In this document: one piece after another, positions 55,640 to 63,549 of the stretch
Layout: each line of letters opens with the position of its first letter
Numbering within the stretch: the stretch's first letter is position 1
NCBI GenBank assembly: GCA_913777665.1
Contig: CAJYTF010000026.1
Coordinates: forward strand, 1 to 64,000
DNA length: 64,000 bases
Direction: 5' to 3'
Source of the DNA: an uncultured Myroides sp.
GTDB lineage: Bacteria > Bacteroidota > Bacteroidia > Flavobacteriales > Flavobacteriaceae
Position numbers and translations under genes: made by a program
Notes under the pieces: model-generated
Database searches by the model: none
Seen by the model: the letters and a program-made list of their open reading frames with translations, nothing else
What the model was told of the DNA's origin: nothing

Positions 55640-56836
55640 TTAAATCTTCGATATTACTCCGGATCCTATTAATTCTTCGTCGATATGCCATGAAACAAAC
55701 TGACCTTCGGTAATTGCCGATTGCGGTTCATTAAATCGTACAAATAATCCTTTTTCGGTTTGATGCAAAGTTGCTTTTTGTAAAGGTTGACGGTAACGAA
55801 TACGTGCCATTACTTCCATAGATTCGCCATTTTTCAAACGCATATCTTCACGTATCCAATGAATTTCGTGCGGTTGAACTAACAAAGTTTTACGAAACAA
55901 ACCAGGATGTAAATGTCCTTGACCTGTGTAAATAGCATTTTCGATAATGTTGGTATCAATAATAAACAACGCTTCTTGAGTTCCGCCTACATTCAACCCT
56001 TTACGCTGACCAATAGTAAAATAATGCGCACCGTTATGCTCACCTACTTTTTTAGCCATTTCGGGTGTGTATTTAACCGAAGTGGCTTCCCAAGTTAATT
56101 CATCAATCAAAGAATCAAAAGTCGGTTTTTGATTGGTATATACAGCGTGATCTTTAGAAACTTCGTAAATAATTCCTTTTTTAGGTTTTAACTGCTGCTG
56201 CAAAAATTCAGGCAAACGCACTTTACCAATAAAACACAAACCTTGCGAATCTTTCTTTTCGGCAGTTATCAAATCATTTTTTGCTGCAATTTCACGAACT
56301 TCGGGCTTTAAATATTCACCAATCGGGAACAACGCTTTCGCTAACTGTTCTTGTGATAACTGACATAAGAAGTACGATTGATCTTTGTTTGGATCTTTAC
56401 CTGCCAACAATTTATAAACCTTTTTTCCGTTTACAACCGTTTCTTCTTTTCGGCAATAATGACCAGTTGCAACAAAATCTGCACCTAATTCAAGGGCAAT
56501 TTTCATGAAAACGTCGAACTTAATTTCACGGTTGCATAAAACATCCGGATTTGGTGTGCGTCCGTTTTCGTATTCATTGAACATATAATCTACAATACGT
56601 TCTTTATATTGTTCGCTTAAATCGACCGTTTGAAAAGGAATTCCTAATTTATCGGCAACCAACAAAGCGTCATTACTATCTTCTAACCAAGGACATTCGT
56701 CGGAAATAGTTACGGTGTCATCGTGCCAGTTTTTCATGAACAAGCCAATAACCTCATAACCCTGATCCAAAAGCAATTGCGCTGCAACGCTTGAATCTAC
56801 TCCGCCTGAAAGACCTACTACTACTCTTTTTTTCAT
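55640..56836 (-). CDS. mnmA: tRNA-specific 2-thiouridylase
   Basis: A 398-residue PP-loop ATPase with [12 protein letters not shown], the catalytic cysteines in [12 protein letters not shown] and DSQGLCFIG, and the DQSYFLCQL motif. The C-terminal beta-barrel binds tRNA. It thiolates U34 of tRNA Glu/Gln/Lys, and so works on the same wobble base as MnmE elsewhere in this window. It lies 48 bases downstream of the YwqK-like gene and could share its transcript. Confidence 0.97.
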   Translation of the reverse strand: MKKRVVVGLSGGVDSSVAAQLLLDQGYEVIGLFMKNWHDDTVTISDECPWLEDSNDALLVADKLGIPFQTVDLSEQYKERIVDYMFNEYENGRTPNPDVLCNREIKFDVFMKIALELGADFVATGHYCRKEETVVNGKKVYKLLAGKDPNKDQSYFLCQLSQEQLAKALFPIGEYLKPEVREIAAKNDLITAEKKDSQGLCFIGKVRLPEFLQQQLKPKKGIIYEVSKDHAVYTNQKPTFDSLIDELTWEATSVKYTPEMAKKVGEHNGAHYFTIGQRKGLNVGGTQEALFIIDTNIIENAIYTGQGHLHPGLFRKTLLVQPHEIHWIREDMRLKNGESMEVMARIRYRQPLQKATLHQTEKGLFVRFNEPQSAITEGQFVSWHIDEELIGSGVISKI

Positions 56837-56884
56837 TTTTTAATTATCGGAAAGCAAAGTTACGACAATTGGTTGATTTGTATT

Positions 56885-57517
56885 TTATTTGGAATCTTTT
56901 TTAGGTACAATTAGCTTTCCGTTAACATATTTTGCTTCATCGGTAATTTTTCCGGTTTCATCACGAATAATAATTTTTCCGTCTAAATTACCATTTACGT
57001 ACTGTGTTTCTTTAATTTTCACACCATTTTCAGCATATTGATTAGAAATTCCGTCTTCTACTCCATTCTTATATTCCAATTCTTCTGACAATTTTCCCGA
57101 TATGTAATATCCTTTTTTTACACCGTGAATTTTATCGTTTTTATAAGGCTCTTCAGACATTACATGTTGCCCATCAATATGATACACTTTCCAAAGTCCT
57201 TCGCGTAATTTATTTACATACAAACCTTCGTACATTTTCTTTTTTCCGTTGTAAAAAATAGCATAAACTGATCCGTCTGCTTTAAATTCTTTGGTTGCAA
57301 TTAGTTTTTTTTCGGGTTCATCGGCATAAAACTTAAAGGTTCCGGTTTCTTTGCCATCTTTAAAAGTTCCTTCATATTTCACATAATTGGTTTTTGGGTA
57401 ATAACCAACCCAAACACCTTCACGTTTGCCTTGTGCGTTGGTTTTGTTGACATTTTGCGCATAAACAGCGGTTGTTGCTGCTAAAACTGCGAATGATGTT
57501 ATAATATATTGTTTCAT
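56885..57517 (-). CDS. exported MORN-repeat protein (YwqK-like)
   Basis: A 210-residue protein with a signal peptide (residues 1-20, TAVYAQ). It has about six MORN-like repeats of pattern (E/Y)xGxxxDGKxxGxxxxY, such as KREGVWVGYY, YEGTFKDGKETGTFKFY, YEGLYVNKLREGLWKVY and EYKNGVEDGISNQY. The family is often labelled 'YwqK family antitoxin component', but no toxin gene lies nearby and the signal peptide makes that role doubtful. A good sigma-54-type promoter lies upstream (57583-57567). Confidence 0.82.
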   Translation of the reverse strand: MKQYIITSFAVLAATTAVYAQNVNKTNAQGKREGVWVGYYPKTNYVKYEGTFKDGKETGTFKFYADEPEKKLIATKEFKADGSVYAIFYNGKKKMYEGLYVNKLREGLWKVYHIDGQHVMSEEPYKNDKIHGVKKGYYISGKLSEELEYKNGVEDGISNQYAENGVKIKETQYVNGNLDGKIIIRDETGKITDEAKYVNGKLIVPKKDSK

Positions 57518-57566
57518 TTTTGCTTAATTAATTTGTTTCAAAAATACGTTTTATGACTTATGTATT

Positions 57567-57583
57567 TGCAATTATTTTGCCAG
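57567..57583 (-). promoter_or_regulatory. sigma-54 (-24/-12) promoter of the YwqK-like gene
   Basis: On the minus strand the bases read CTGGCAAAATAATTGCA: GG and GC with exactly ten bases between them, and TTGCA perfect at -12. Consensus is YTGGCACGNNNNTTGCW. The expected start is near 57557, about 40 nt before the ATG at 57517. Confidence 0.55.
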
Positions 57584-57651
57584 AAATTATAGTTTCATTT
57601 TTACAAATTTAAATTGGTCTTCATTTATAAACTAAAAATTATAATATGAAG

Positions 57652-57681
57652 TTGAAAATTATTCAAAACAGCTTATTTTTG
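57652..57681 (+). promoter_or_regulatory. promoter of the DAO-family oxidoreductase gene
   Basis: TTG (57652-57654), 19-base spacer, TATTTTTG (57674-57681): full match to TTG-N19-TAnnTTTG. Start expected near 57687, 12 bases before the ATG. Confidence 0.75.
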
Positions 57682-57698
57682 AGGTAAATAATTTGAAC

Positions 57699-58814
57699 AT
57701 GAATTTAAGTTTTTGGGAATTAGAAACGTACTTCCGAAATGTGGATTTTACTATTATTGGTAGTGGAATTGTGGGTTTAAGCACAGCTTATCATTTACGA
57801 TTGAAACATCCAAATGCCAAAATCATTATCATTGAAAAAGGAATGCTACCCGAAGGCGCAAGCACCAAAAATGCCGGATTTGCTTGTTTTGGAACTTTGT
57901 CGGAAGTGCTTTGGTATTTAGAATCGAATTCTGAAGAGGAAGTTTATAAATTAGTGGAAAGAAGATTTAAAGGTTTGCAAAAACTTCGTTCATTAATTCC
58001 TGATGATAAAATGGATTATCATCAATTCGGCGGTTATGAAATTTTCCGTAAATCTGATAAAGAATTGATGGAGATGAGTTTGTCTAACTTGAATAAAATT
58101 AATTCTTGGTTGAAACCGATTTTTAATGAAAATGTTTACCGAAAATCTGATAGAAACTTTGGGTTTCAAAATACAATCGGAATGATTGAAACCGATTTTG
58201 AAGGTCATATCCATACCGGAAAAATGATGAAATCCTTTGTGGAATTAGTCGTTTCTAATCAAATATCCATTTTAAATAATGTAGAAGTAAAATCAATAAA
58301 CGATTTGAATTCTGAAGTAGAAATTGAATTGAAAAATGGATTTCATTTTAATTCGAAAAAAGTGTTTTTGTGTACCAACGCATTTACTAAAAAGTTATAC
58401 GATTTAGACGTAGTTCCCGCTCGGGCACAAGTTTTAGTCACAAAACCAATTGAAAATTTTCCGTTCAAAGGTTGTTTTCACATGGATGAAGGATTTTATT
58501 ATTTTAGAAATATTGGAAACCGCGTTTTGTTTGGCGGTGGAAGAAATCTGGATTTAGAAGGCGAAACCACAACAGAATTTGGTACAACAGATTTAATCCA
58601 AAATCAATTGGAAACTTATTTGAGAGAAGTAATTCTGCCGAATCATCCTTTTGAAATCGAACATCGCTGGAGCGGAATTATGGGCATGGGTGCGCAACGA
58701 AATCCGATTGTGAAACAACTTTCTGAAAATGTTTTTTGTGGCGTTCGTTTAACAGGAACGGGTATTGCGATTGGTTCGATTGTAGGCGAAGAGTTGGCGA
58801 ATTTGTTGGATTAA
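57699..58814 (+). CDS. FAD-dependent oxidoreductase of the DAO family
   Basis: A 371-residue amino-acid oxidase-type flavoprotein. Rossmann FAD site FTIIGSGIVGLSTAYHLR (about 17-34) and GASTKNAGFACFGTLSE. The C-terminal part has HRWSGIMGMGAQRNPIVKQ and the FAD-binding GVRLTGTGIAIGSIVGEE. Substrate unknown; amine or amino acid oxidation is likely. The ATG at 57699 is preferred to the in-frame TTG at 57693. Confidence 0.87.
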   Translation: MNLSFWELETYFRNVDFTIIGSGIVGLSTAYHLRLKHPNAKIIIIEKGMLPEGASTKNAGFACFGTLSEVLWYLESNSEEEVYKLVERRFKGLQKLRSLIPDDKMDYHQFGGYEIFRKSDKELMEMSLSNLNKINSWLKPIFNENVYRKSDRNFGFQNTIGMIETDFEGHIHTGKMMKSFVELVVSNQISILNNVEVKSINDLNSEVEIELKNGFHFNSKKVFLCTNAFTKKLYDLDVVPARAQVLVTKPIENFPFKGCFHMDEGFYYFRNIGNRVLFGGGRNLDLEGETTTEFGTTDLIQNQLETYLREVILPNHPFEIEHRWSGIMGMGAQRNPIVKQLSENVFCGVRLTGTGIAIGSIVGEELANLLD

Positions 58815-58893
58815 ATTTAAAAATAAAATTACAGTCAATATTCTTACAATAAAAAAGCACCCTTTTTCAAGGATGCTTTAAATGTAATTTATT

Positions 58894-59241
58894 TTATTGA
58901 ATTACTTTTTTATTTTGATTCGCTTTTTGTTGCTGTTGAGCCTGTTCCATCAACTCATCCATTTTGCGTTGGAACTTTGATTTAGGCCTTTCTTTAGATT
59001 TGTTGTTTTCAATAATCACTTTTACTTTATCTTCGGTAACAATTTTGTTTTTAATTACATACATAATACCAATGGTAATTAAATTCGAAATAAATTAGTA
59101 CAACGATAGTCCAGATGCGTAATTGTTAAAGAAGAACAACATCATGATTGGCGAAATGTAAATCATTACTTTCATGATTTTGCTCATATCCGGCATACCT
59201 TCTTGTTGCGGAGTCATTGCAGCTTGATCGCCGGTTGTCAT
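58894..59241 (-). pseudogene. 3' remnant of yidC (membrane insertase), with internal stop
   Basis: The minus strand encodes only the C-terminal ~115 residues of YidC. It starts [16 protein letters not shown], continues to PIMMLFFNNYASGLSLY, has an in-frame TAA (59097-59095) where the family has a second Tyr, then FISNLITIGIMYVIKN and KSKFQRKMDELMEQA, to the stop at 58896-58894. It lacks the periplasmic domain and first membrane helices, so it is a dead fragment. It meets the rny fragment at about 59240. The interval 58815-58893 holds nothing else. Confidence 0.88.
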
Positions 59242-59332
59242 TTCACAGAAAATTCAAACCGAAATGACGTATCCAGGTCAAGTTAAAATTACCGTTATCA
59301 GAGAAACAAGAGCAGTAAATATTGCTAAGTAA
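59240..59332 (+). pseudogene. 3' remnant of rny (ribonuclease Y)
   Basis: The plus strand encodes only the last ~30 residues of RNase [20 protein letters not shown] then [11 protein letters not shown] and the TAA at 59330-59332. The start and all functional domains (membrane anchor, KH, HD) are missing. It abuts the yidC tail head-on at about 59240, where the two reading frames share a few bases. A terminator at 59359-59384 follows. Confidence 0.88.
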
Positions 59333-59354
59333 TATATTCTCAAAGTTATTACAA

Positions 59355-59384
59355 AAAAACAGAGCTTAGTGCTCTGTTTTTTTT
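59355..59384. terminator. bidirectional terminator
   Basis: A 7-bp stem ACAGAGC / GCTCTGT (59359-59365 with 59371-59377) flanked by seven A and eight T. It probably once served rny and now also ends the 59383-60015 gene. Confidence 0.82.
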
Positions 59385-60015
59385 ATTCTTCTTCGTCTAA
59401 ATATTCCTCGTCTGAAAACCAATAACTGTCTAACATGGTTTTATCTACAAATATTTCCAAACGTTCAGTTTCTTGTTCGGATACATATAACCGTTGTGTT
59501 TTACCAATACTTTCAGACAAACGGTGTAAACGTGTATCGTGACGTAAACGTAACAACTCGTCGGTATTATTTATTACTAACATTTTTAACTGATTTACAT
59601 CAAAACCGGCATTACCAAACATAAAGCTTAAACGTTCGGGTGTTCCAATTAACACATCAATTCCGACAGAAATCTGGTTTTTATCTATATCTAAATCAGT
59701 TTTATCATGCGTCATAAAAATACGTAAATCGGTATATTTTGCCAATTCCTTAAACACAGTTTCCATTAATAAGGCTTCCGGTTTATCTTCAACAATTACC
59801 AACGCACGCGGAGATAACATAAAGGCTTTTTCCAATCGCTGAATTACCGATATTGCAATAGCTTCTTTCTCTTCTTTTTTATTTTCAATAATCAACACCA
59901 CATCGTTACCCGATTTAATAGTTCCAAAAGCTTCTTCAATAACATTTGGTGCTTTGGTTAAACCATTTTCGATTAACGCTTGTTGTAATTTTGGATTTAT
60001 CTTTTTTAAATTCAT
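59383..60015 (-). CDS. degenerate DEAD-box-like (RecA1-only) protein
   Basis: A 210-residue protein that follows the layout of a DEAD-box helicase first domain, but with key motifs lost. The motif I position (about 42-51) reads IIENKKEEKE instead of a GTGKT loop. Motif Ib survives as GTPERLS (124-130). Motif II reads VINNTDELL (147-155), with no DEAD. There is no helicase C-terminal domain. It therefore should not hydrolyse ATP as a helicase; a binding or scaffold role is an inference. It is the last gene of an operon, five bases after the response regulator. Confidence 0.75.
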   Translation of the reverse strand: MNLKKINPKLQQALIENGLTKAPNVIEEAFGTIKSGNDVVLIIENKKEEKEAIAISVIQRLEKAFMLSPRALVIVEDKPEALLMETVFKELAKYTDLRIFMTHDKTDLDIDKNQISVGIDVLIGTPERLSFMFGNAGFDVNQLKMLVINNTDELLRLRHDTRLHRLSESIGKTQRLYVSEQETERLEIFVDKTMLDSYWFSDEEYLDEEE

Positions 60016-60020
60016 TTTGT

Positions 60021-61184
60021 TTATTTTGATGCAAATAATTCTACGTCGGATTTTGAAATTTCTTTTCCACCTAAAATTATCAGGCGTTCTACCACATTTC
60101 GCAATTCACGAATATTCCCTGTCCAATCATATGCTTTTAAAAGATTCATGGCATCGGCAGAAAATGATTTTTGTGCACTTCCATTCTCTTCTCCAATTTT
60201 CTTGGTAAAATGTTCAATTAATAATGGAATATCATCTCTACGATCATTCAATGCCGGAACTTTTATCAAAATTACAGCCAAACGATGGTACAAATCTTCA
60301 CGGAATCGGCCTTCTTCAATTTCTTTACGTAAATCTTTATTGGTAGCCGCAATCACACGGACATCAACTTTAATATCTTTATCGGCTCCTACCCTTGTAA
60401 TCATACTCTCTTGCAACGCACGAAGGACTTTTGCCTGTGCAGCCAGACTCATATCACCGATTTCATCTAAAAAAATTGTTCCCTTATCGGCAGCTTCAAA
60501 CTTTCCAGCACGATCTTTAACCGCTGATGTAAACGCTCCTTTTACGTGACCGAACAATTCGCTTTCGATTAATTCTGACGGAATTGCAGCACAGTTTACT
60601 TCGATCAACGGAAATTGCGCTCGATTACTTTTCTCGTGCAGATTATGCGCAACCAATTCTTTACCAGTTCCATTTGGTCCGGTAATCAATACGCGGGCAT
60701 CGGTTTCGGCAACCTTATCAACCATATCTTTGATTTGCTGAATAGGTTCGCTTTCGCCAATCATTTGGTAGTTTTTACTTACCTTTTTCTTTAAACGCTT
60801 ATTTTCAACAACAAGTAATTTATTGTCTAGCGCATTACGAACAGTTGTTAACAATCGGTTTAAATCAGGTGGTTTCGATATATAATCAAAAGCGCCTAAA
60901 CGCATGGTATTCACTGCAGTTTCTAAATCGCCATGACCAGATATCATGATAAAAGGCGTTTCTGGTTTGATTTTTTTAGCTTCTTGCAATACTTCTTCGC
61001 CATCTTTTTTAGGCATTTTTATATCACAAATAACTAAATCGAAATCATCGTTTTTTATTTTTTCTAAACCTTCTTCTCCGTCAACTGCTTCAGAAACAAC
61101 ATATTGATCGTTTTCCTCTGCCAATATTTTTGATAATACTCTGCGGATTGAAGCTTCGTCTTCTATAATTAAAATTTTAGCCAT
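60021..61184 (-). CDS. NtrC-family sigma-54-dependent response regulator lacking the DNA-binding domain
   Basis: A 387-residue protein with a receiver domain (phospho-acceptor Asp54 in VICDIKMPK, KPP at 104-106) and an AAA+ domain with Walker A GPNGTGKE (169-176), sigma-54 loop GAFTSA (216-221) in place of GAFTGA, Walker B GTIFLDEIGD (235-244), and arginine finger region. The chain ends about 20 residues after NIRELRNVVERLIIL, with no Fis-type HTH. The ATPase site is intact. It lies in one operon with the ABC transporter and the degenerate helicase-like gene. The partner kinase is not in the window. Confidence 0.88.
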   Translation of the reverse strand: MAKILIIEDEASIRRVLSKILAEENDQYVVSEAVDGEEGLEKIKNDDFDLVICDIKMPKKDGEEVLQEAKKIKPETPFIMISGHGDLETAVNTMRLGAFDYISKPPDLNRLLTTVRNALDNKLLVVENKRLKKKVSKNYQMIGESEPIQQIKDMVDKVAETDARVLITGPNGTGKELVAHNLHEKSNRAQFPLIEVNCAAIPSELIESELFGHVKGAFTSAVKDRAGKFEAADKGTIFLDEIGDMSLAAQAKVLRALQESMITRVGADKDIKVDVRVIAATNKDLRKEIEEGRFREDLYHRLAVILIKVPALNDRRDDIPLLIEHFTKKIGEENGSAQKSFSADAMNLLKAYDWTGNIRELRNVVERLIILGGKEISKSDVELFASK

Positions 61185-61186
61185 AC

Positions 61187-62476
61187 TTAATATTTAAGCC
61201 ATTTTACAAGTTCTTTCCAAGTTGGTTTTTTGCCGTACATTAAAATACCTACGCGGTAAATTTTTGACGCTACCCAAACAATAGCTATAAAGGTAGCAAA
61301 TAAAAGTGCAATTGAAAGTGCAATTTCGTAAAACGGTACACCAAACGGAATGCGCATTAACATTACAATGGGCGATGTAAACGGAATTATGGAAAAAATT
61401 GTTGCTACGGTTCCGTGTGGCTCGTTCATTACTGTAAAAAAACCAATGTAAACGCCCAACATTAAAGGCATAATTACAGGAAACATAAACTGTTGTGTAT
61501 CGGTTTCGTTATCAACCGCTGCACCAATTGCCGCGTATAATGAGCTGTATAAAAAGTATCCGCCAATGAAATAAATCAGGAAATAAACTGCCATACTTAA
61601 AAGCGGAAGTTTTAAAAATTCGGCAAAATATATTTGGATATCAGCTAATTTTGAAGCTTCCATAGCCAAATCTGTTGTTGGTGTTGATGTGTTTAAACCG
61701 AAAACCAAATTGGCAATTACCAATAAAATCATTCCTACAATTGCCCAAATTACAAACTGTAATATTCCGGCTAAAGTGGTTCCGATGATTTTACCCATCA
61801 TTAATTGAATTGGCTTTATTGAAGAAATGATGATTTCTATGATTCTACTTGTTTTTTCTTCGATCACACTGCGCATCACCATGTTTCCGTAAATAATAAT
61901 GAACATCATGATTAAATATCCAAAAACAGATCCAACGCCAACTTTCATTTCATTTAGACCTTTAACTGTTTCTTCGCCCGATGCTTTTGTTAAGTGCATG
62001 GTAACATCGATTTTAGACTTATCTAACAAAACGGTATCAACCCCCTGATTGGTTAAATTTTTACGCAGTAATTTTTCTGATAATTTAGATTCTGTATTCG
62101 CGATAAATCCTAAACTTGGACTATCTTCTGATACATATTCAATCGATTTTTCGTAATCTCTTAAATTATCTTTCTTTGGAATAAACAACACGCCCTCGTA
62201 ATTTGCTTGCGAAACGCTGTCTTTCAATATTTTTGGATCGATTTTAGAAACATCATGGTATTTATAACTTTCGGAATTTTTAAATTCATTGACAAACATT
62301 CCGCTTTCGTCGTGAATACCTATATGTTTTACTTCGGTTTTCATGGAACTTAAATAGCCGATCAACGCTGCCACCGCCACAAAAATAATCGGACTAACAA
62401 AGGTCATTACGATAAATGATTTATTTCGAACTTTAGAAATAAATTCTCTTTTTATAATTAAAGATAAAACGCCCAT
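61187..62476 (-). CDS. ABC-2 type transporter permease (NatB-like)
   Basis: A 429-residue protein. One N-terminal helix (about 22-44), a large external domain (about 45-170), then five or six helices (~180-200, ~226-262, ~292-318, ~330-352, ~356-378, ~386-412). The pattern matches ABC-2/NatB permeases, which export Na+ or other small molecules. Its ATG overlaps the stop of the ATPase gene (TAATG); two bases separate its stop from the response-regulator start. Confidence 0.88.
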   Translation of the reverse strand: MGVLSLIIKREFISKVRNKSFIVMTFVSPIIFVAVAALIGYLSSMKTEVKHIGIHDESGMFVNEFKNSESYKYHDVSKIDPKILKDSVSQANYEGVLFIPKKDNLRDYEKSIEYVSEDSPSLGFIANTESKLSEKLLRKNLTNQGVDTVLLDKSKIDVTMHLTKASGEETVKGLNEMKVGVGSVFGYLIMMFIIIYGNMVMRSVIEEKTSRIIEIIISSIKPIQLMMGKIIGTTLAGILQFVIWAIVGMILLVIANLVFGLNTSTPTTDLAMEASKLADIQIYFAEFLKLPLLSMAVYFLIYFIGGYFLYSSLYAAIGAAVDNETDTQQFMFPVIMPLMLGVYIGFFTVMNEPHGTVATIFSIIPFTSPIVMLMRIPFGVPFYEIALSIALLFATFIAIVWVASKIYRVGILMYGKKPTWKELVKWLKY

Positions 62477-63399
62477 TAGTTATTGGTTACAGTTTGAATA
62501 AAAATGTCGTTGATGCTCGGGATTTTTTCAGAAAAGTGCGTTATTTGTCCAAACGGAAGCACATCGTTCAGTAATTCGTTGGCTGATCTATCGTTTAGTT
62601 TTACAGATAATTTCAACTCATTATCTAACGATTTAAAAAAGGTTTCTTCAGTTTGATATTTTGCATTTAAGAAATCTTTTAATTGATTTGGATTCATGGC
62701 ATTTATGCCTAAATCGAAGGTATTTGAACGATACTCTTTTTTGATATCGACCAAAGATCCATCTAACAATTTATTAGATTTATGTATTAAAGCAATTTCA
62801 TCACACATTTCTTCAACACTTTCCATACGGTGTGTAGAAAAAATAATGGTGCTGCCTTTTTGCTTTAATTCTAAAATTTCGTCTTTAATGATGTTTGCAT
62901 TCACAGGATCGAAACCTGAAAAAGGCTCATCGAAAATCAATAATTTAGGTTGATGCAGAACGGTTACCACAAACTGAATTTTTTGCGCCATTCCTTTTGA
63001 TAATTCCTGAATTTTTTTGTTCCACCAATCACCAATTTCCAATTTATCAAACCAATATTTCAATTGTTTTTTGGCTTCGTCTTTAGAAATCCCTTTCAGT
63101 TGAGCAAGATACAATGCCTGCTCGCCCACTTTCATACTTTTGTACAAACCGCGTTCTTCGGGCATGTAACCGATATGCTTTACATGATGAGGACTCAATT
63201 TTTCGCCATCTAACAAAATTTCGCCACTATCGGGAAATGTAATCTGATTGATAATACGAATTAAGGAAGTTTTGCCCGCACCGTTTGGTCCCAACAGACC
63301 AAAAACGCCGCCTTGCGGAATGGCTAAAGATATGTTGTTTAAAGCGGTTTTGTCGCCATACTTTTTTACAACATTATTTACCTGTAATATTGGTTTCAT
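62476..63399 (-). CDS. ABC transporter ATP-binding protein (NatA-like)
   Basis: A 307-residue ATPase with Walker A GPNGAGKTS (about 36-44), a variant signature LSKGMAQKIQ, Walker B LLIFDEPFSGFD, and H-loop STHRMESVEE. A C-terminal region of about 80 residues is typical of NatA-type exporters. First gene of the operon ABC ATPase - permease - response regulator - degenerate helicase-like protein; the ATPase and permease are coupled by TAATG. Confidence 0.9.
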   Translation of the reverse strand: MKPILQVNNVVKKYGDKTALNNISLAIPQGGVFGLLGPNGAGKTSLIRIINQITFPDSGEILLDGEKLSPHHVKHIGYMPEERGLYKSMKVGEQALYLAQLKGISKDEAKKQLKYWFDKLEIGDWWNKKIQELSKGMAQKIQFVVTVLHQPKLLIFDEPFSGFDPVNANIIKDEILELKQKGSTIIFSTHRMESVEEMCDEIALIHKSNKLLDGSLVDIKKEYRSNTFDLGINAMNPNQLKDFLNAKYQTEETFFKSLDNELKLSVKLNDRSANELLNDVLPFGQITHFSEKIPSINDIFIQTVTNN

Positions 63400-63442
63400 A
63401 GTTTTAAACTAAATAAAATAGTTACAAAGATACAAAGTAGTT

Positions 63443-63480
63443 AAAAAAAACCCATCCTTGTTTGTAAAAACAAGGATGGG
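63443..63480 (-). terminator. terminator downstream of dnaJ
   Basis: A 13-bp stem CCCATCCTTGTTT / AAACAAGGATGGG (63451-63463 with 63468-63480), with eight T following on the minus strand. Confidence 0.85.
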
Positions 63481-63549
63481 AAAAATTGCTATGAAAAAGA
63501 AAATCCACCGTTTTATAAGTGTAATACAAACTTACAAAGTTTTTTTGTA

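Noticed and set aside
56885..57517. YwqK-like gene as the antitoxin of a toxin-antitoxin pair
   Set aside because: The protein has a signal peptide and no toxin gene is adjacent; the label comes from a family name only.
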